DNA of 64,000 nucleotides from Desulfocarbo indianensis (GCA_001184205.1 LBMP01000003.1:186001-250000), one strand, 5' to 3'. Shown: positions 43,302-51,703, counted from the first letter of the stretch. Program-made: numbers and translations. The notes: generated by a model from the sequence alone, not told the origin.

Positions 43302-44884
43302 CGGCTTGCCCTCCGTTCAGTGACTTCGCATGCCAGACCGGCCAGTTCGGCGATGAGCGTTGTCAATCCGTTGGTGCGCAGCTCCATGTCGATTCCGGTC
43401 TCGCGGATCTCCACCTTGTCCACCAGGAGGCGGATGAGGCGATTCCGCTCCACCGGGAAAAGGTCTTCCCAGAAGCCCTCGACATTCTGGAAGGCCTCCG
43501 ACACATCCTGTTCCGTGATGCTGTTCCCCTGGTAAGCTCTGCAGCGCTCGCTCACATGGGTCAGTTGTTTCGAGAGCTCGACTGCCTGGCGGTTGACCGT
43601 CGTCAGCATCTCGGCCTTGCCCGGATGATCGCTGCCAGGTTTCATCAGTTCGAGTGCCTGCTCCCGCGCCTGCGACAGCTCCATCTCGAGTTGGGCTTTC
43701 TGCTTGAACAGCCGCTCCCGCTCCGCCTGCTCTATGTCCCGGGCCGCGAAGTAGGTCTTGGCTACCAGTGTCGGCGTGCGGAACACCGCGCTCAATTGCT
43801 CGATTACCGCCTGCTCGATGTCCCCGGCGGGAATCCGTTTGAGGGGGCACCGGCTCACGGTCCGCTTGCTGTCCTTCTGACAGATGTAATAGGTGTAGTG
43901 GCGGCCGTTCTTGCGGGCGTAGGTCGGTCCCATCGAGCATCCGCAGTGGCCGCAGCGGATGACGCCTTTCAGCGGGGCGACCATTTTGGTTCTTGCCATG
44001 GAAACCTTGACCGGTTTGTTGTCCTCCAGGATGGCCTGCACCTTGTCCCAGGTCGCCCGGTCGATGATCCCTTCGTGCTCACCGGGGTAGCTGCGATCCT
44101 TGTGGGCAATCTCGCCGATATAGACCCGGTTGTTCAGCAGCCGGTAGATGTGGCCTGTATTCCATTCTGAGCCCTCGCGAACCTTGCCTTTCTTGGTGGT
44201 CCAGGCTTTTGTGCGGTATCCCTGTTCGTTCAATTCCTGGCCCAGCTTCTTGGCCGAGCCGATCTGGATGAATCGGCGGAAGATGTACTGCACCGTCCTG
44301 GCTTCATCCGGGTTGACCAGCAGCTTCTTGTTGTTCCGGTCGACGTCGTATCCAAGAATGGGTACGCCGCCGCAGTATTTCCCCCGGCGCTTGGCGGCCG
44401 CCACCTTGTCCCGGATGCGTTCGGCAATGACCTCCCGCTCGTACTGGGCGAAGGTGATCAGGATGCCGAGAAACATTCGGCCGGTGGGGTCGGTGGTGCT
44501 GAAGTGCTGGGTGACCGAGACGAAGCTGACACCCTTCTCGTTGAAGAGGTCGATCATCTTCATGAAGTCCAGCAGCGAGCGGGACAGCCGGTCGACCTTG
44601 TAGACCACGATCACGTCAATCTTCCCGGCATCGATGTCCGCCAGCAGGCGACGCAGCCCCGGGCGCTCCATGTTTCCACCCGAGAATCCACCATCGTCGT
44701 AGCGATCCGGCAGAGCCGTCCAGCCACGCATCCTCTGGGCTTCGATATAGTGTTCCGCCGATTCCCGTTGCGCATCCAACGAGTTGAACTCCTGTTCGAG
44801 ACCTTCCTCGTGGCTCTTGCGGGTGTAGATGGCACAGCGCAGGGTCTTGTTTTTGCCCGGCGCGACATTGCTGTTATCAAGCAT
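43298..44884 (-). CDS. Large serine recombinase / integrase
   Basis: 528 residues. The resolvase domain has the nucleophile S24 in YTRKSHEEG, DGGFSGGNMERPGL, and YKVDRLSRSLLDF with the catalytic arginines. A recombinase domain follows (KLLVNPDEARTVQYIFRRF), then a zinc ribbon (RCGHCGCSMGPTYARKNG with a later YYICQ and RCPL) and a coiled coil (~385-440, QAERERLFKQKAQLEMELSQ). This is the structure of phage-type large serine integrases. Probably the enzyme that moves this element. The gene is coupled to its neighbours by short overlaps on both sides. Confidence 0.92.
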   Translation of the reverse strand: MLDNSNVAPGKNKTLRCAIYTRKSHEEGLEQEFNSLDAQRESAEHYIEAQRMRGWTALPDRYDDGGFSGGNMERPGLRRLLADIDAGKIDVIVVYKVDRLSRSLLDFMKMIDLFNEKGVSFVSVTQHFSTTDPTGRMFLGILITFAQYEREVIAERIRDKVAAAKRRGKYCGGVPILGYDVDRNNKKLLVNPDEARTVQYIFRRFIQIGSAKKLGQELNEQGYRTKAWTTKKGKVREGSEWNTGHIYRLLNNRVYIGEIAHKDRSYPGEHEGIIDRATWDKVQAILEDNKPVKVSMARTKMVAPLKGVIRCGHCGCSMGPTYARKNGRHYTYYICQKDSKRTVSRCPLKRIPAGDIEQAVIEQLSAVFRTPTLVAKTYFAARDIEQAERERLFKQKAQLEMELSQAREQALELMKPGSDHPGKAEMLTTVNRQAVELSKQLTHVSERCRAYQGNSITEQDVSEAFQNVEGFWEDLFPVERNRLIRLLVDKVEIRETGIDMELRTNGLTTLIAELAGLACEVTERRASR

Positions 44885-45401
44885 CCGAACCTCCCTCGGC
44901 TTTTCTGCCGTAAACCTTCTTCAGTCCGAAAAAGACCTTGCCGTTCCACCTGGTCCCGGTGATCTCCCTGGCCACCGCGCTGAGCGACCGGAAGGTGCGG
45001 CCTTCGAACTCGTAGCCATCGGCAAGGACGATCACCTCATAGCGCCGGTCGTTCCAGACCCGCACCAGTCTGGTCCCGGGCAGGATCGCTTCGTTCGATT
45101 TCCGCTCTTCTGGGATGCGTCGATTGACAGTGGCGACCGGGTCCTCCTTGGCGGCCTGCTGGAGATGGACCTTGGCCTGTTCGGACAGCCCGCCGTAGAA
45201 AAGCTCCTGGATGCGATAGGCCAGCCGCTTGATGAGGAATTGTTTCTTGTACTGGGGTGGCTCTTCTCCGTAGAGGTCGAGCCATTTTTCCCGGAGCTGT
45301 TCCAGGGACATGGATTGCAGCAGGGCCATCTGCCGAAGGACTGAGTTTCGGGTTCGGTCCTGATTCTTGCCGCCGGTGGCGGCGTTCTGTAACTCATTCA
45401 T
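44877..45401 (-). CDS. DUF2924 protein
   Basis: 174 residues. MSLEQLREKWLDLYGEEPPQYKKQFLIKRLAYRIQE (split pattern), LPGTRLVRVWNDRRYEVIVL and GTRWNGKVFFGL match the DUF2924 family, which is found beside serine recombinases in prophages and may support recombination. The start is ATG 45401 (AAGGAG upstream); a longer frame to 45470 is unlikely. It overlaps the recombinase start by 8 nt. Confidence 0.85.
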   Translation of the reverse strand: MNELQNAATGGKNQDRTRNSVLRQMALLQSMSLEQLREKWLDLYGEEPPQYKKQFLIKRLAYRIQELFYGGLSEQAKVHLQQAAKEDPVATVNRRIPEERKSNEAILPGTRLVRVWNDRRYEVIVLADGYEFEGRTFRSLSAVAREITGTRWNGKVFFGLKKVYGRKAEGGSDA

Positions 45402-45435
45402 TTTCAACTCCTTATTTTGGTTTCCGGACGAGTTG

Positions 45436-45678
45436 TCATGAATGAATGCTCTGTTCCGGCAATGAATCAAGTCCTTCTCCGAGCACAGGGGAAGAATCTT
45501 CGAAAACCTCTAACTCATTGCCCACACATGCATTTTTTGCCTTTCGGCGCAGGATCGCCGTGGCCAGAATGGAGGCGGCTGACTGGAGCCTCGCCTCACC
45601 CGACAAGCGGCCGGGTTTGCCGTTTTCGCCAAGGTCATCCGTCCCCGGCCCATCATTCATTTCCTGGACATCCAACAT
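45436..45678 (-). CDS. Small hypothetical protein heading the recombinase operon
   Basis: 80 residues. ATG 45678 has GGAGG 7 nt upstream. The middle, ARLQSAASILATAILRRKAK, is an amphipathic helix; the rest is acidic and probably disordered. It lies 34 nt upstream of DUF2924 on the same strand. Not recognised beyond its recurrent kind of place in such operons. Confidence 0.6.
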   Translation of the reverse strand: MLDVQEMNDGPGTDDLGENGKPGRLSGEARLQSAASILATAILRRKAKNACVGNELEVFEDSSPVLGEGLDSLPEQSIHS

Positions 45679-45998
45679 CGAACACCTCCGGTGGGACCGG
45701 GGGACTGGATGGTGTGGATGCCAGAAAACGGTGGCGGTCGGGATGCGCGTTCGATGGCACCCACAACCGCCTCAGCTCCGCCTCTGGTCGGTTATCTGGT
45801 TTCTAACTGTTCGTCCGGCTTCAAACCGGCTTTCTTCAGGCATTACCTACCGAGGGGCTCATGGAAGTGTCGGAAATCAGGTGTGAGATTATTTCTCAAA
45901 AGTGGTTGACATCGTCAACCAATAGAGCTATATTACCGTTCGACATTGCATAAAGGTTCGACAAGGGCCTTAAGGCGATTCACTCAAATGGAGGTTAC
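45679..45998. other. Divergent regulatory region between the recombinase and MarR operons
   Basis: 320 bases. It contains the marR promoter and operator (45904-45934), a tandem TTCGACA repeat (45940-45946 and 45957-45963) between -10 and start, and GGAGG at 45990. The left half is coding-like in composition but holds no gene I can support. Confidence 0.5.
45904..45934 (+). promoter_or_regulatory. marR promoter with operator over the -35 box
   Basis: GGTTGAC-ATC-GTCAACC (45904-45920) is a perfect 7-bp palindrome and contains the -35 TTGACA (45906-45911). A 17-nt spacer leads to TATATT (45929-45934). A repressor on the palindrome would block polymerase. A second copy lies at 46444. Confidence 0.8.
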
Positions 45999-46427
45999 AT
46001 GACGCAAAGCACGATTTCGGATATAAGCAGAGCATTAATCGAGATTGCTTGGCATTTTGGCCCCAAGGGTTTGAATGGCGAATGCTGCGAAAACCTTACC
46101 ATGCCGGAATTCATAGCACTGGACAAAATCTCCACCACATCTCAATGCGCCGTACAAGATGTCGGTTATTCGCTTGGCTTTACAAAAAGCGGTGCAACCA
46201 GAATTGTTAACCGGCTTGAAAAGAAAGGATATGTCCAGAAGATTAAATCCCATGAAGATGCAAGGATCTGCTGCGTGGAAATAACAAAGTCCGGAGAACG
46301 TGTCCTGTCGTCCGCGAATACACGTTACATGGAGCAATTTCATACCATTGCCGCAAAGATGCCGGAGCACTCAGTGGCAGACACCGTTAATATGCTCAAG
46401 GCAATGGCAACTGCCCTGAAGGGCTGA
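45999..46427 (+). CDS. MarR-family repressor, Cys-rich
   Basis: 142 residues. The winged HTH is clear: LTMPEFIALDKI, CAVQDVGYSLGFTKSGATRIVNRLEKKGYV and the wing SHEDARICCVEITKSG. Cys occurs in pairs or near the DNA-binding domain (GECCENL, SQCAVQ, RICCVE), which is unusual and would suit metal, metalloid or redox sensing (inference). ATG 45999 follows GGAGG. It heads an operon with a permease and a Cys-rich small protein; identical palindromes stand before both marR and the permease gene. Base composition is clearly lower in GC than the host genes. Confidence 0.85.
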   Translation: MTQSTISDISRALIEIAWHFGPKGLNGECCENLTMPEFIALDKISTTSQCAVQDVGYSLGFTKSGATRIVNRLEKKGYVQKIKSHEDARICCVEITKSGERVLSSANTRYMEQFHTIAAKMPEHSVADTVNMLKAMATALKG

Positions 46428-46443
46428 TTTTTTTGCGCTTAAA

Positions 46444-46458
46444 GTTGACGATGTCAAC
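46444..46458 (+). promoter_or_regulatory. Second MarR operator, upstream of the permease gene
   Basis: GTTGAC-GAT-GTCAAC, the same half-sites and 3-nt spacing as the site at 45904, located between the marR stop and the permease start. The spacer is the reverse complement of the first one (ATC versus GAT), so the two sites are the same sequence read from opposite strands. Confidence 0.75.
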
Positions 46459-46477
46459 CATAATGGAGAATTTTGGA

Positions 46478-47377
46478 ATGAACAACCTGATCAGTACCAT
46501 TCAATATTTTTTGATCATCACCGCAGAATTGACGGTGCTTTTTTTGGGCATCAGCACGATTGTTGCTTTGGTATTAACGTATATACCGCAAGAAAAACTC
46601 AGACAGTGGCTCTCGCGTCGGGGGATATGGGGCAACTTTTTGGGTGCCGTGGTTGGATCGCTCACCCCCTTTTGCGCATGCTCAACTATACCAATGACGC
46701 TTGGCATGCTGAATGCCGGGGCACCATTTGGGCCGGTTATGTCATTTGTCATCGCTTCACCTCTGCTCAACCCCATCATTATCAGTATGGTCTGGGCACT
46801 GATGGGGATAAAAGCGTGCTTACTCTATTTCGGAGTCACTTTTGGGGGGTCGATGCTATTCGGCGTTATTCTCGAAAAAATCGGTGGGGCGAACTACGTT
46901 AAAAAGGTCAGGGTCAAACCGAGTTGTTGTGGCGCACCCGGTGAATCCGAAAACCCCTTAAACTTTTCGGCTAAGTTAAAAGCGTCATTTATCTCCGCCT
47001 GGGGCGATTTTAGAGCGGTCCTCATTTATCTTCTTGTCGGTGTCGCAATCGGTGCTGGGATTTACGGATACATTCCTCAAGACTTCGTGACAAACATAGC
47101 CGGTCCAGACAACCCATTTGCTATTCCTATCGCGGCCAGTATTGGCGTCCCGCTTTACATCAGGGCCGAAACAGCCATCCCGATTGGGTTGGCCTTGTCG
47201 CAAAAAGGCATGAGCATGGGAGCGGTTATCGCTCTAATTATCGGCGGCGCAGGCATGGCGATACCCGAAATGGCTATGCTGGCAAGTATTTTTAGAAAAC
47301 GTTTGGTTGGCGCAATCGTCATTGTCATCTGGACAACAGCAGTTGTGGGCGGATACGTATTCAACACAATCCTCTAA
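46478..47377 (+). CDS. Permease of the DUF318/ArsP family
   Basis: 299 residues with eight or so TM helices. The family motif GSLTPFCACSTIPMTLGML carries the conserved Cys pair, and PLLNPIIISM and IGVPLYIRAETAIPIGLAL follow; the loop contains PSCCGAPGE. Members include ArsP, which exports organoarsenicals; others are of unknown substrate. I start at ATG 46478 with GGAG upstream, instead of 46433, which would put the operator inside the coding part. Co-regulated with the Cys-rich MarR protein. Confidence 0.85.
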   Translation: MNNLISTIQYFLIITAELTVLFLGISTIVALVLTYIPQEKLRQWLSRRGIWGNFLGAVVGSLTPFCACSTIPMTLGMLNAGAPFGPVMSFVIASPLLNPIIISMVWALMGIKACLLYFGVTFGGSMLFGVILEKIGGANYVKKVRVKPSCCGAPGESENPLNFSAKLKASFISAWGDFRAVLIYLLVGVAIGAGIYGYIPQDFVTNIAGPDNPFAIPIAASIGVPLYIRAETAIPIGLALSQKGMSMGAVIALIIGGAGMAIPEMAMLASIFRKRLVGAIVIVIWTTAVVGGYVFNTIL

Positions 47378-47394
47378 TTTTTAAGGAGAAAACC

Positions 47395-47586
47395 ATGCAA
47401 GACGAAAAAAAGACCAGCTTTTTCAAAAAAATCTTCGGACAAAAATCCTCTTGTTGCTCTCTGGAGCTTGAAGAAGTCGATTCAAATGAAGATAAAATTT
47501 CGCCTCCAAAAAAAACTGCGGCGAATTGCTGTTGTTGTTCACCGACGGATATTGATGTAAAAAAGGATAAAGACAACAAGGAGTAA
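47395..47586 (+). CDS. Small Cys-cluster protein (63 aa)
   Basis: AAGGAG precedes ATG 47395, 17 nt after the permease stop. The peptide has two Cys clusters, KSSCCSLEL and ANCCCCSP, in a Lys/Asp-rich background with no TM segment. It looks made to bind soft metals or metalloids, perhaps as a chaperone for the permease. No family assigned. Confidence 0.7.
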   Translation: MQDEKKTSFFKKIFGQKSSCCSLELEEVDSNEDKISPPKKTAANCCCCSPTDIDVKKDKDNKE

Positions 47587-47609
47587 CGATAAAACGACAG
47601 GAGTATTTG

Positions 47610-48776
47610 ATGGCAACTTTCAACCTACGCCGCTTTTCGAAGCCGGAAATGCTCCGGCGAATCGACAGGAAGCATCTCATTGCCTTTCTGGAGCCTCATG
47701 CCGCCTATTTTTCAGCTCGCGGCGTAGAGTTGCCACCAGTCCAGCAGGAAGATGGCCTGGACTACAACGCGCTCAGTCACATTTTGCTGACCCCGGACGG
47801 CTCAACTCCAGACGACCTTGCAGAGGCGTTGTTCTATGTAAATGAAGTTTCGACTCCTGAAGGATTCGACTCCATTCAGGATGAGATCGCTGGAACGGAC
47901 ATCGACGTGGAAATTGGGGAGAACGCCGCACCGGCAGACTTGGCTATACAGGTCTGGATGGCTGATCGGGAAATCATCGAGAAGGTACACGCCGAACAGT
48001 TCTTCATGAACGTCAGGTCCTTCGAGTATTTCAAGACCAAGAAAAACCCGCTGCCAGATTTCGTGCTGCCATCGGAGGAAACCCTCGCGGCCCTTGAAGC
48101 CGATCTTGACGAATGGTTTTCTAAGAAGCGTCGGGGCAAGTATTCCAAGGTGTTCGTTTATCCGAAAGAAGGCCACACATGGTTCCTCGTGCGCCACGGG
48201 AAGCCCTATGCTCGTGAGGCGGTCATTGAGGCCGGTGAGTCCACCAGTCAGTACTTCCGCCCTGAAAAATTCGACGTGCTTACCTACAACCCCGTCATTG
48301 GGGAGATCCGCATGAACGCCGAAACCAAGGGCGAGAAGGAGCTCTACCGGAAGAAATTCGGGCTGCATCTGTTCGGCAACGAAGAGTTCTTTAGCGAGCG
48401 CAGCCGATTCGACCTCGAGCCACTACGGCAGATCGGGGAAGAAGCGCTTCTTTGTGACGACGTGGAAGGCATTGAATACGTCAGACTGAAAGAGGTTCAG
48501 TTTTTTTGGGGTGGCGCACACAAGGATATAGAAATCCGGCGATCCGAGGACATGTTCGCTTCTCTCCGAGATCGGGATAAGACCCTTCCCGCTGGAGGCA
48601 AGATCGTCAAGGCGAGCTTCCAGATCAAATTCGACGGTTCCAAGACGCCCAGGTCGGTCACCTTGAGTTCAGGTAACCGAGCGCAATTCAAGCGGGATGG
48701 TGATGCCGAGGTTATCGAGCGCTGGCTCGGACTCAGGGGCTTTATTGTCGGAGCCGGAGGGGCCTCGGATGAGTGA
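47610..48776 (+). CDS. Unknown protein A of a coupled gene pair (388 aa)
   Basis: Not recognised. Soluble, with no signal or TM. The N-terminus NLRRFSKPEMLRRIDRKHLI looks helical and DNA- or partner-binding. The central block has KYSKVFVYPKEGHTWFLVRHG, then GKPYAREAVIEAG and KGEKELYRKKFGLHLFGNEEFF. The C-terminus ends KRDGDAEVIERWLGLRGFI. The start is ATG 47610 (CAGGAG upstream); a TTG one codon earlier is possible. Its last bases overlap the start of protein B, so the two are translationally coupled and probably form one complex. It starts only 23 nt after the Cys-cluster gene, so it may share the MarR-controlled transcript. GC is closer to the host than the permease's. Confidence 0.75.
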   Translation: MATFNLRRFSKPEMLRRIDRKHLIAFLEPHAAYFSARGVELPPVQQEDGLDYNALSHILLTPDGSTPDDLAEALFYVNEVSTPEGFDSIQDEIAGTDIDVEIGENAAPADLAIQVWMADREIIEKVHAEQFFMNVRSFEYFKTKKNPLPDFVLPSEETLAALEADLDEWFSKKRRGKYSKVFVYPKEGHTWFLVRHGKPYAREAVIEAGESTSQYFRPEKFDVLTYNPVIGEIRMNAETKGEKELYRKKFGLHLFGNEEFFSERSRFDLEPLRQIGEEALLCDDVEGIEYVRLKEVQFFWGGAHKDIEIRRSEDMFASLRDRDKTLPAGGKIVKASFQIKFDGSKTPRSVTLSSGNRAQFKRDGDAEVIERWLGLRGFIVGAGGASDE

Positions 48777-49833
48777 CCCCTTCTGGGCATACCTGGAGAC
48801 ATTGCCTGGAAAGTCGGCGGCGCTGTTCGATTGGGATAAGGCGCTCTCCGGTTGGGACCGGTATCCATTGTTTCGGGACAATTTTCTTCAACTGACCAAG
48901 AATCACGCGACCGCTGTGGATTGCCCGACGGAATGTGGCCTGGGATGCCCACGTAGTGTGATCACCCATGCGAAGACCGACATCCGAGCCGTCTGCATCG
49001 AAAAAGAACACGCGGCCATCCAACTCTCTCCACGGCAGACGCTGATCTACCGGCTCAAGCAGTCAGCCATCAATGGCGCTATCTGCACGGCCATGGGAAT
49101 TGAACACCGAGAGGCAAAACTCGATGGCCTGCCCCACACATGGAGACTGGGCGATTTCATACCCACGGCTGGGATGGACTTCCCCGTTGTGCTGACAATG
49201 CAGGACAGCAAGGACGCGCTGGTAGAGGTCGTCCGATCATTATGCCTTTCGACCCCCAAACCCTTTGTTGTAATAGCGCCCACGCGCCTTCATCTGAGTC
49301 CTGCAGTTGAAACACTGCTGGCGCAGAAAGACAGCCTTTTCGTCGCGCTGAACGAAGATCTGTACCTGGGTGATGCGCCACGACTCCTGACCTGTCGGGA
49401 CAAGACTGAGATATTCGCTCCCCTTATCGATCAGGTGCCTGGGCCGGATTCAGGCGGCACAGTGTTTTTCATGACACCGCCGGGCACCACATGGCCACAA
49501 ATCAAGATTCAGTTCCGCGATGGCCATACCGTCACAATATGGGCGGGAGACCAGAGCGGTCGATACACCTATACGCAAATGGGAATGGCGAGCAGGAAGA
49601 ATGGCAATCCAACCGAGCAATGGAAATTGCTTGAGGGGTTTGCCAACTCCAGTGGCGAGATCGACTGGCACAGCCGATACGCCTCGGACAAACTGAAGAA
49701 ACAAAAGCAAGAGTTGTCGAAGCACCTGCGTGAATTCTTCCGGCTCGATGATGATCCCATCGAATGGGTCAAGGATACAAAGACCTACCGATGCAAGTTC
49801 CGCATCCTCCCGGAAGGTGCCGAGGTCTACTGA
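48769..49833 (+). CDS. Unknown protein B of a coupled gene pair (354 aa)
   Basis: Not recognised. The N-terminal MSDPFWAYLETLPGKSAALF is followed by a possible zinc site, VDCPTECGLGCPRSV plus a Cys 14 residues on (AVCIEKE). The middle has IAPTRLHLSPAVETLLAQKD and LFVALNEDLYLGD, which recalls a sensor or effector Rossmann-like part but is not decisive. The C-terminus is basic and helical (KLKKQKQELSKHLREFF). ATG 48769 lies inside the 3' end of gene A. A terminator follows at 49861. Confidence 0.75.
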   Translation: MSDPFWAYLETLPGKSAALFDWDKALSGWDRYPLFRDNFLQLTKNHATAVDCPTECGLGCPRSVITHAKTDIRAVCIEKEHAAIQLSPRQTLIYRLKQSAINGAICTAMGIEHREAKLDGLPHTWRLGDFIPTAGMDFPVVLTMQDSKDALVEVVRSLCLSTPKPFVVIAPTRLHLSPAVETLLAQKDSLFVALNEDLYLGDAPRLLTCRDKTEIFAPLIDQVPGPDSGGTVFFMTPPGTTWPQIKIQFRDGHTVTIWAGDQSGRYTYTQMGMASRKNGNPTEQWKLLEGFANSSGEIDWHSRYASDKLKKQKQELSKHLREFFRLDDDPIEWVKDTKTYRCKFRILPEGAEVY

Positions 49834-50153
49834 CCACCCTTAATATCCAAGCGAAATTAAAGCCCCGATTCAGGATTCTGGATCGGGGCTTTTTGCGTCT
49901 TGGAGGCCCGCCCGGTGAAATTTCACTGGGGCCGGGCAAAAAAAGTTAAAAAAATTTTCCTCTGTAAACCCACCACCAATCAGAGCCTTACGGGCTTTCC
50001 TCCTCCTTGAGCCAGGGCGTTTTTCGGGGTCGTAACGAAAATTCGCCAAAGCAGGGTGACAGGTCTGGTGAACACAAAGAGTTCACGACCGCCACCCGGG
50101 AAATTCATGCCGGACCTGTCTCCCGGTCGGTCCAGAAATGAAGGAGGTTCGGC
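49834..50153. other. Intergenic region with a terminator and candidate operator
   Basis: 320 bases between the unknown pair and the replication module. After the terminator, 49926-49965 is strongly A/T-rich. GTGAAC, 7 nt and GTTCAC form an inverted repeat at 50068-50086. It is the natural place for an early promoter and repressor site of the rightward module. GAAGGAGG precedes ATG 50154. Confidence 0.45.
49861..49894 (+). terminator. Terminator of the unknown gene pair
   Basis: AGCCCCGAT (49861-49869) and ATCGGGGCT (49882-49890) form a 9-bp stem followed by TTTT. Confidence 0.85.
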
Positions 50154-50480
50154 ATGAACCAGACAAGTAAAGCACATCTCACCCCACCGAAGCGGCGACT
50201 CATCGAGTTGATGCAGGACATCAACTTCGGCCGCATCACCAACATTCCGGTCCGCGACGGCGAGCCGGAACTCACCCCTGACACGGTCATCGAGCGCGAG
50301 ATCAAGCTGGGCGGACAGAGCGGTCCCAGGCCTGAGCGCGACCAAGATGACTTCATCCTCAAGCAAGAGGTCGTGACGCTGCTGGAGCACCTCGCGCAGA
50401 TGGGCAGCGGAAAAGTCTGCCTGCTCGAGATCAAGCACGGTCTGCCGTTCCTGATGCGCATCGAGGAACGGGCAGCCTGA
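50154..50480 (+). CDS. Hypothetical phage-type protein (108 aa)
   Basis: First gene of the rightward module, with AGGAGG before ATG. The sequence has LTPPKRRLIELMQDINFGRI near the start and KVCLLEIKHGLPFLMRIEE at the end. No TM, no Cys cluster, and I cannot assign a family. Confidence 0.7.
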   Translation: MNQTSKAHLTPPKRRLIELMQDINFGRITNIPVRDGEPELTPDTVIEREIKLGGQSGPRPERDQDDFILKQEVVTLLEHLAQMGSGKVCLLEIKHGLPFLMRIEERAA

Positions 50481-50675
50481 ACACGTAACGACCTGAACCC
50501 TTAGACACTGGACAACAAGCTGGACGCATGGCGGAGGCTGTTGTGGGTGTCGCCGAGCCGAATACGGCAATTGGCGGCGTACCTGCGACCCCTTCGCCCA
50601 CGCGACAGCTTTGTCCTGTGATCTGGCCCGTGCTGACACCCACGCGGAACTCCTCCTCGCTCCGAGGAGGCCCCG

Positions 50676-51260
50676 ATGGTTTCTCAGAATTCTTACGACG
50701 GCATCGACAAGTATGCCGCCGACCTCATTCGGCACAAAGCACGTCAACTCGTAGGCAAGGCCGGATTCACCGAGGACGACAGACCCGACCTCGAACAGGA
50801 ACTGATGATCGATCTGCTGCAGCGGATGCGGCATTTCAATCCCGCCAAGGCCAAGAAGACCACCTTCATGGCCCGGATCGTCGAACGTCACATCTCCACC
50901 ATCCTGGAGGCCCGGTTCGCCCAATGTCGGGACTGGCGGCTCTGCCAAACCTCACTCAACGAACCCCTCGACAACGGCGAAGGCGACACCACCGAGCGAA
51001 TCGACTTCCTGGACAGCGAGGGCTCTCTGGGAAGCGGCACCCGTGAGACAAGGGAGCGCCTCGCCCATGAGATCCGCATGGACCTCGACCGGGCCATCGC
51101 CTCGCTGCCGGAAGAACTCCGGGATCTGTGCGTACGCCTGCACGACAGCACTATGGCCGAAATCGCTCGCGAGATGGGCATTCCCAGAACCACCCTCTAC
51201 GACCGGCTGAGCAAGCTGCGGGACGCGTTCAGCGAGGCTGGCCTTACCGACTACCTGTGA
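50676..51260 (+). CDS. Sigma-70-like transcription factor of the element
   Basis: 194 residues. DDRPDLEQELMIDLLQRMRHFNPAKAKKTTFMA (split) resembles sigma region 2. Region 4 is plain near the C-terminus: LPEELRDLCVRL, then MAEIAREMGIPRTTLYDRLSKL as the HTH. ATG 50676 follows CGAGGAGG. It may switch element promoters; the repeated CCGGTAAGTAA motif just downstream is worth testing as its target (inference). The preceding 195 bases (50481-50675) have no supported gene. Confidence 0.75.
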   Translation: MVSQNSYDGIDKYAADLIRHKARQLVGKAGFTEDDRPDLEQELMIDLLQRMRHFNPAKAKKTTFMARIVERHISTILEARFAQCRDWRLCQTSLNEPLDNGEGDTTERIDFLDSEGSLGSGTRETRERLAHEIRMDLDRAIASLPEELRDLCVRLHDSTMAEIAREMGIPRTTLYDRLSKLRDAFSEAGLTDYL

Positions 51261-51282
51261 TCTCCGACGCATCGACTCCGGC

Positions 51283-51294
51283 TCCGGTAAGTAA
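51283..51294 (+). repeat. Intergenic motif TCCGGTAAGTAA, copy 1
   Basis: It lies 23 nt past the sigma-like gene and 71 nt before the next start. The core CGGTAAGTAA also occurs at 62533 and 63692, each time in a gap ahead of a gene. Confidence 0.5.
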
Positions 51295-51364
51295 GCACCG
51301 TGCCGCATGGTGCGGCTATCCGGGGCCTCGGAAATCAGAACCTGAACAAAAGAGGAGTTCAACC

Positions 51365-51703
51365 ATGACTCAAGACACCTACAAGTACCGTTTTGACGAG
51401 TCGGTCCCGGCCCAGGAACTGGAAGACACTTTCATGCTGGCGATGCTGGCCGTCGAAAGCCTGCATGGCCGTTCCCGTGTGCGGATGGAGAGCCGGTTCA
51501 ATCTGGACAAGGCCCGCCGTACCTGCGTGATCGACGCCTCCACCGATGTCGGCAGCGACCTCGCCCGCATCTTCACCGGCTTCGCCACCAAGGAATACGG
51601 CGAACGCTCGGTCCTGATCGAACGAACCCAACCGTCGGGTTGCGCCTGCGCCTCCAAGCATCGCGCAGCGCCAGCCGCCGCCGAAGCGGGGGTGGCGGTA
51701 TGA
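51365..51703 (+). CDS. Hypothetical protein (112 aa)
   Basis: ATG 51365 after AGAGGAG. ELEDTFMLAMLAVESLHGRSRV and IDASTDVGSDLARIFTGFATKEYG suggest a small alpha/beta protein. A basic, Ala-rich C-terminus contains CACASKHRA. Its stop overlaps the next start (ATGA), so it is co-expressed with the nuclease. No family recognised. Confidence 0.7.
   Translation: MTQDTYKYRFDESVPAQELEDTFMLAMLAVESLHGRSRVRMESRFNLDKARRTCVIDASTDVGSDLARIFTGFATKEYGERSVLIERTQPSGCACASKHRAAPAAAEAGVAV

Noticed and set aside
50528-50675. Plus-strand ORF starting at 50528 between the 108-aa and sigma-like genes
   Set aside because: The frame continues out of phase into the sigma-like gene and the sequence is Pro/Thr-rich without a ribosome-binding site.
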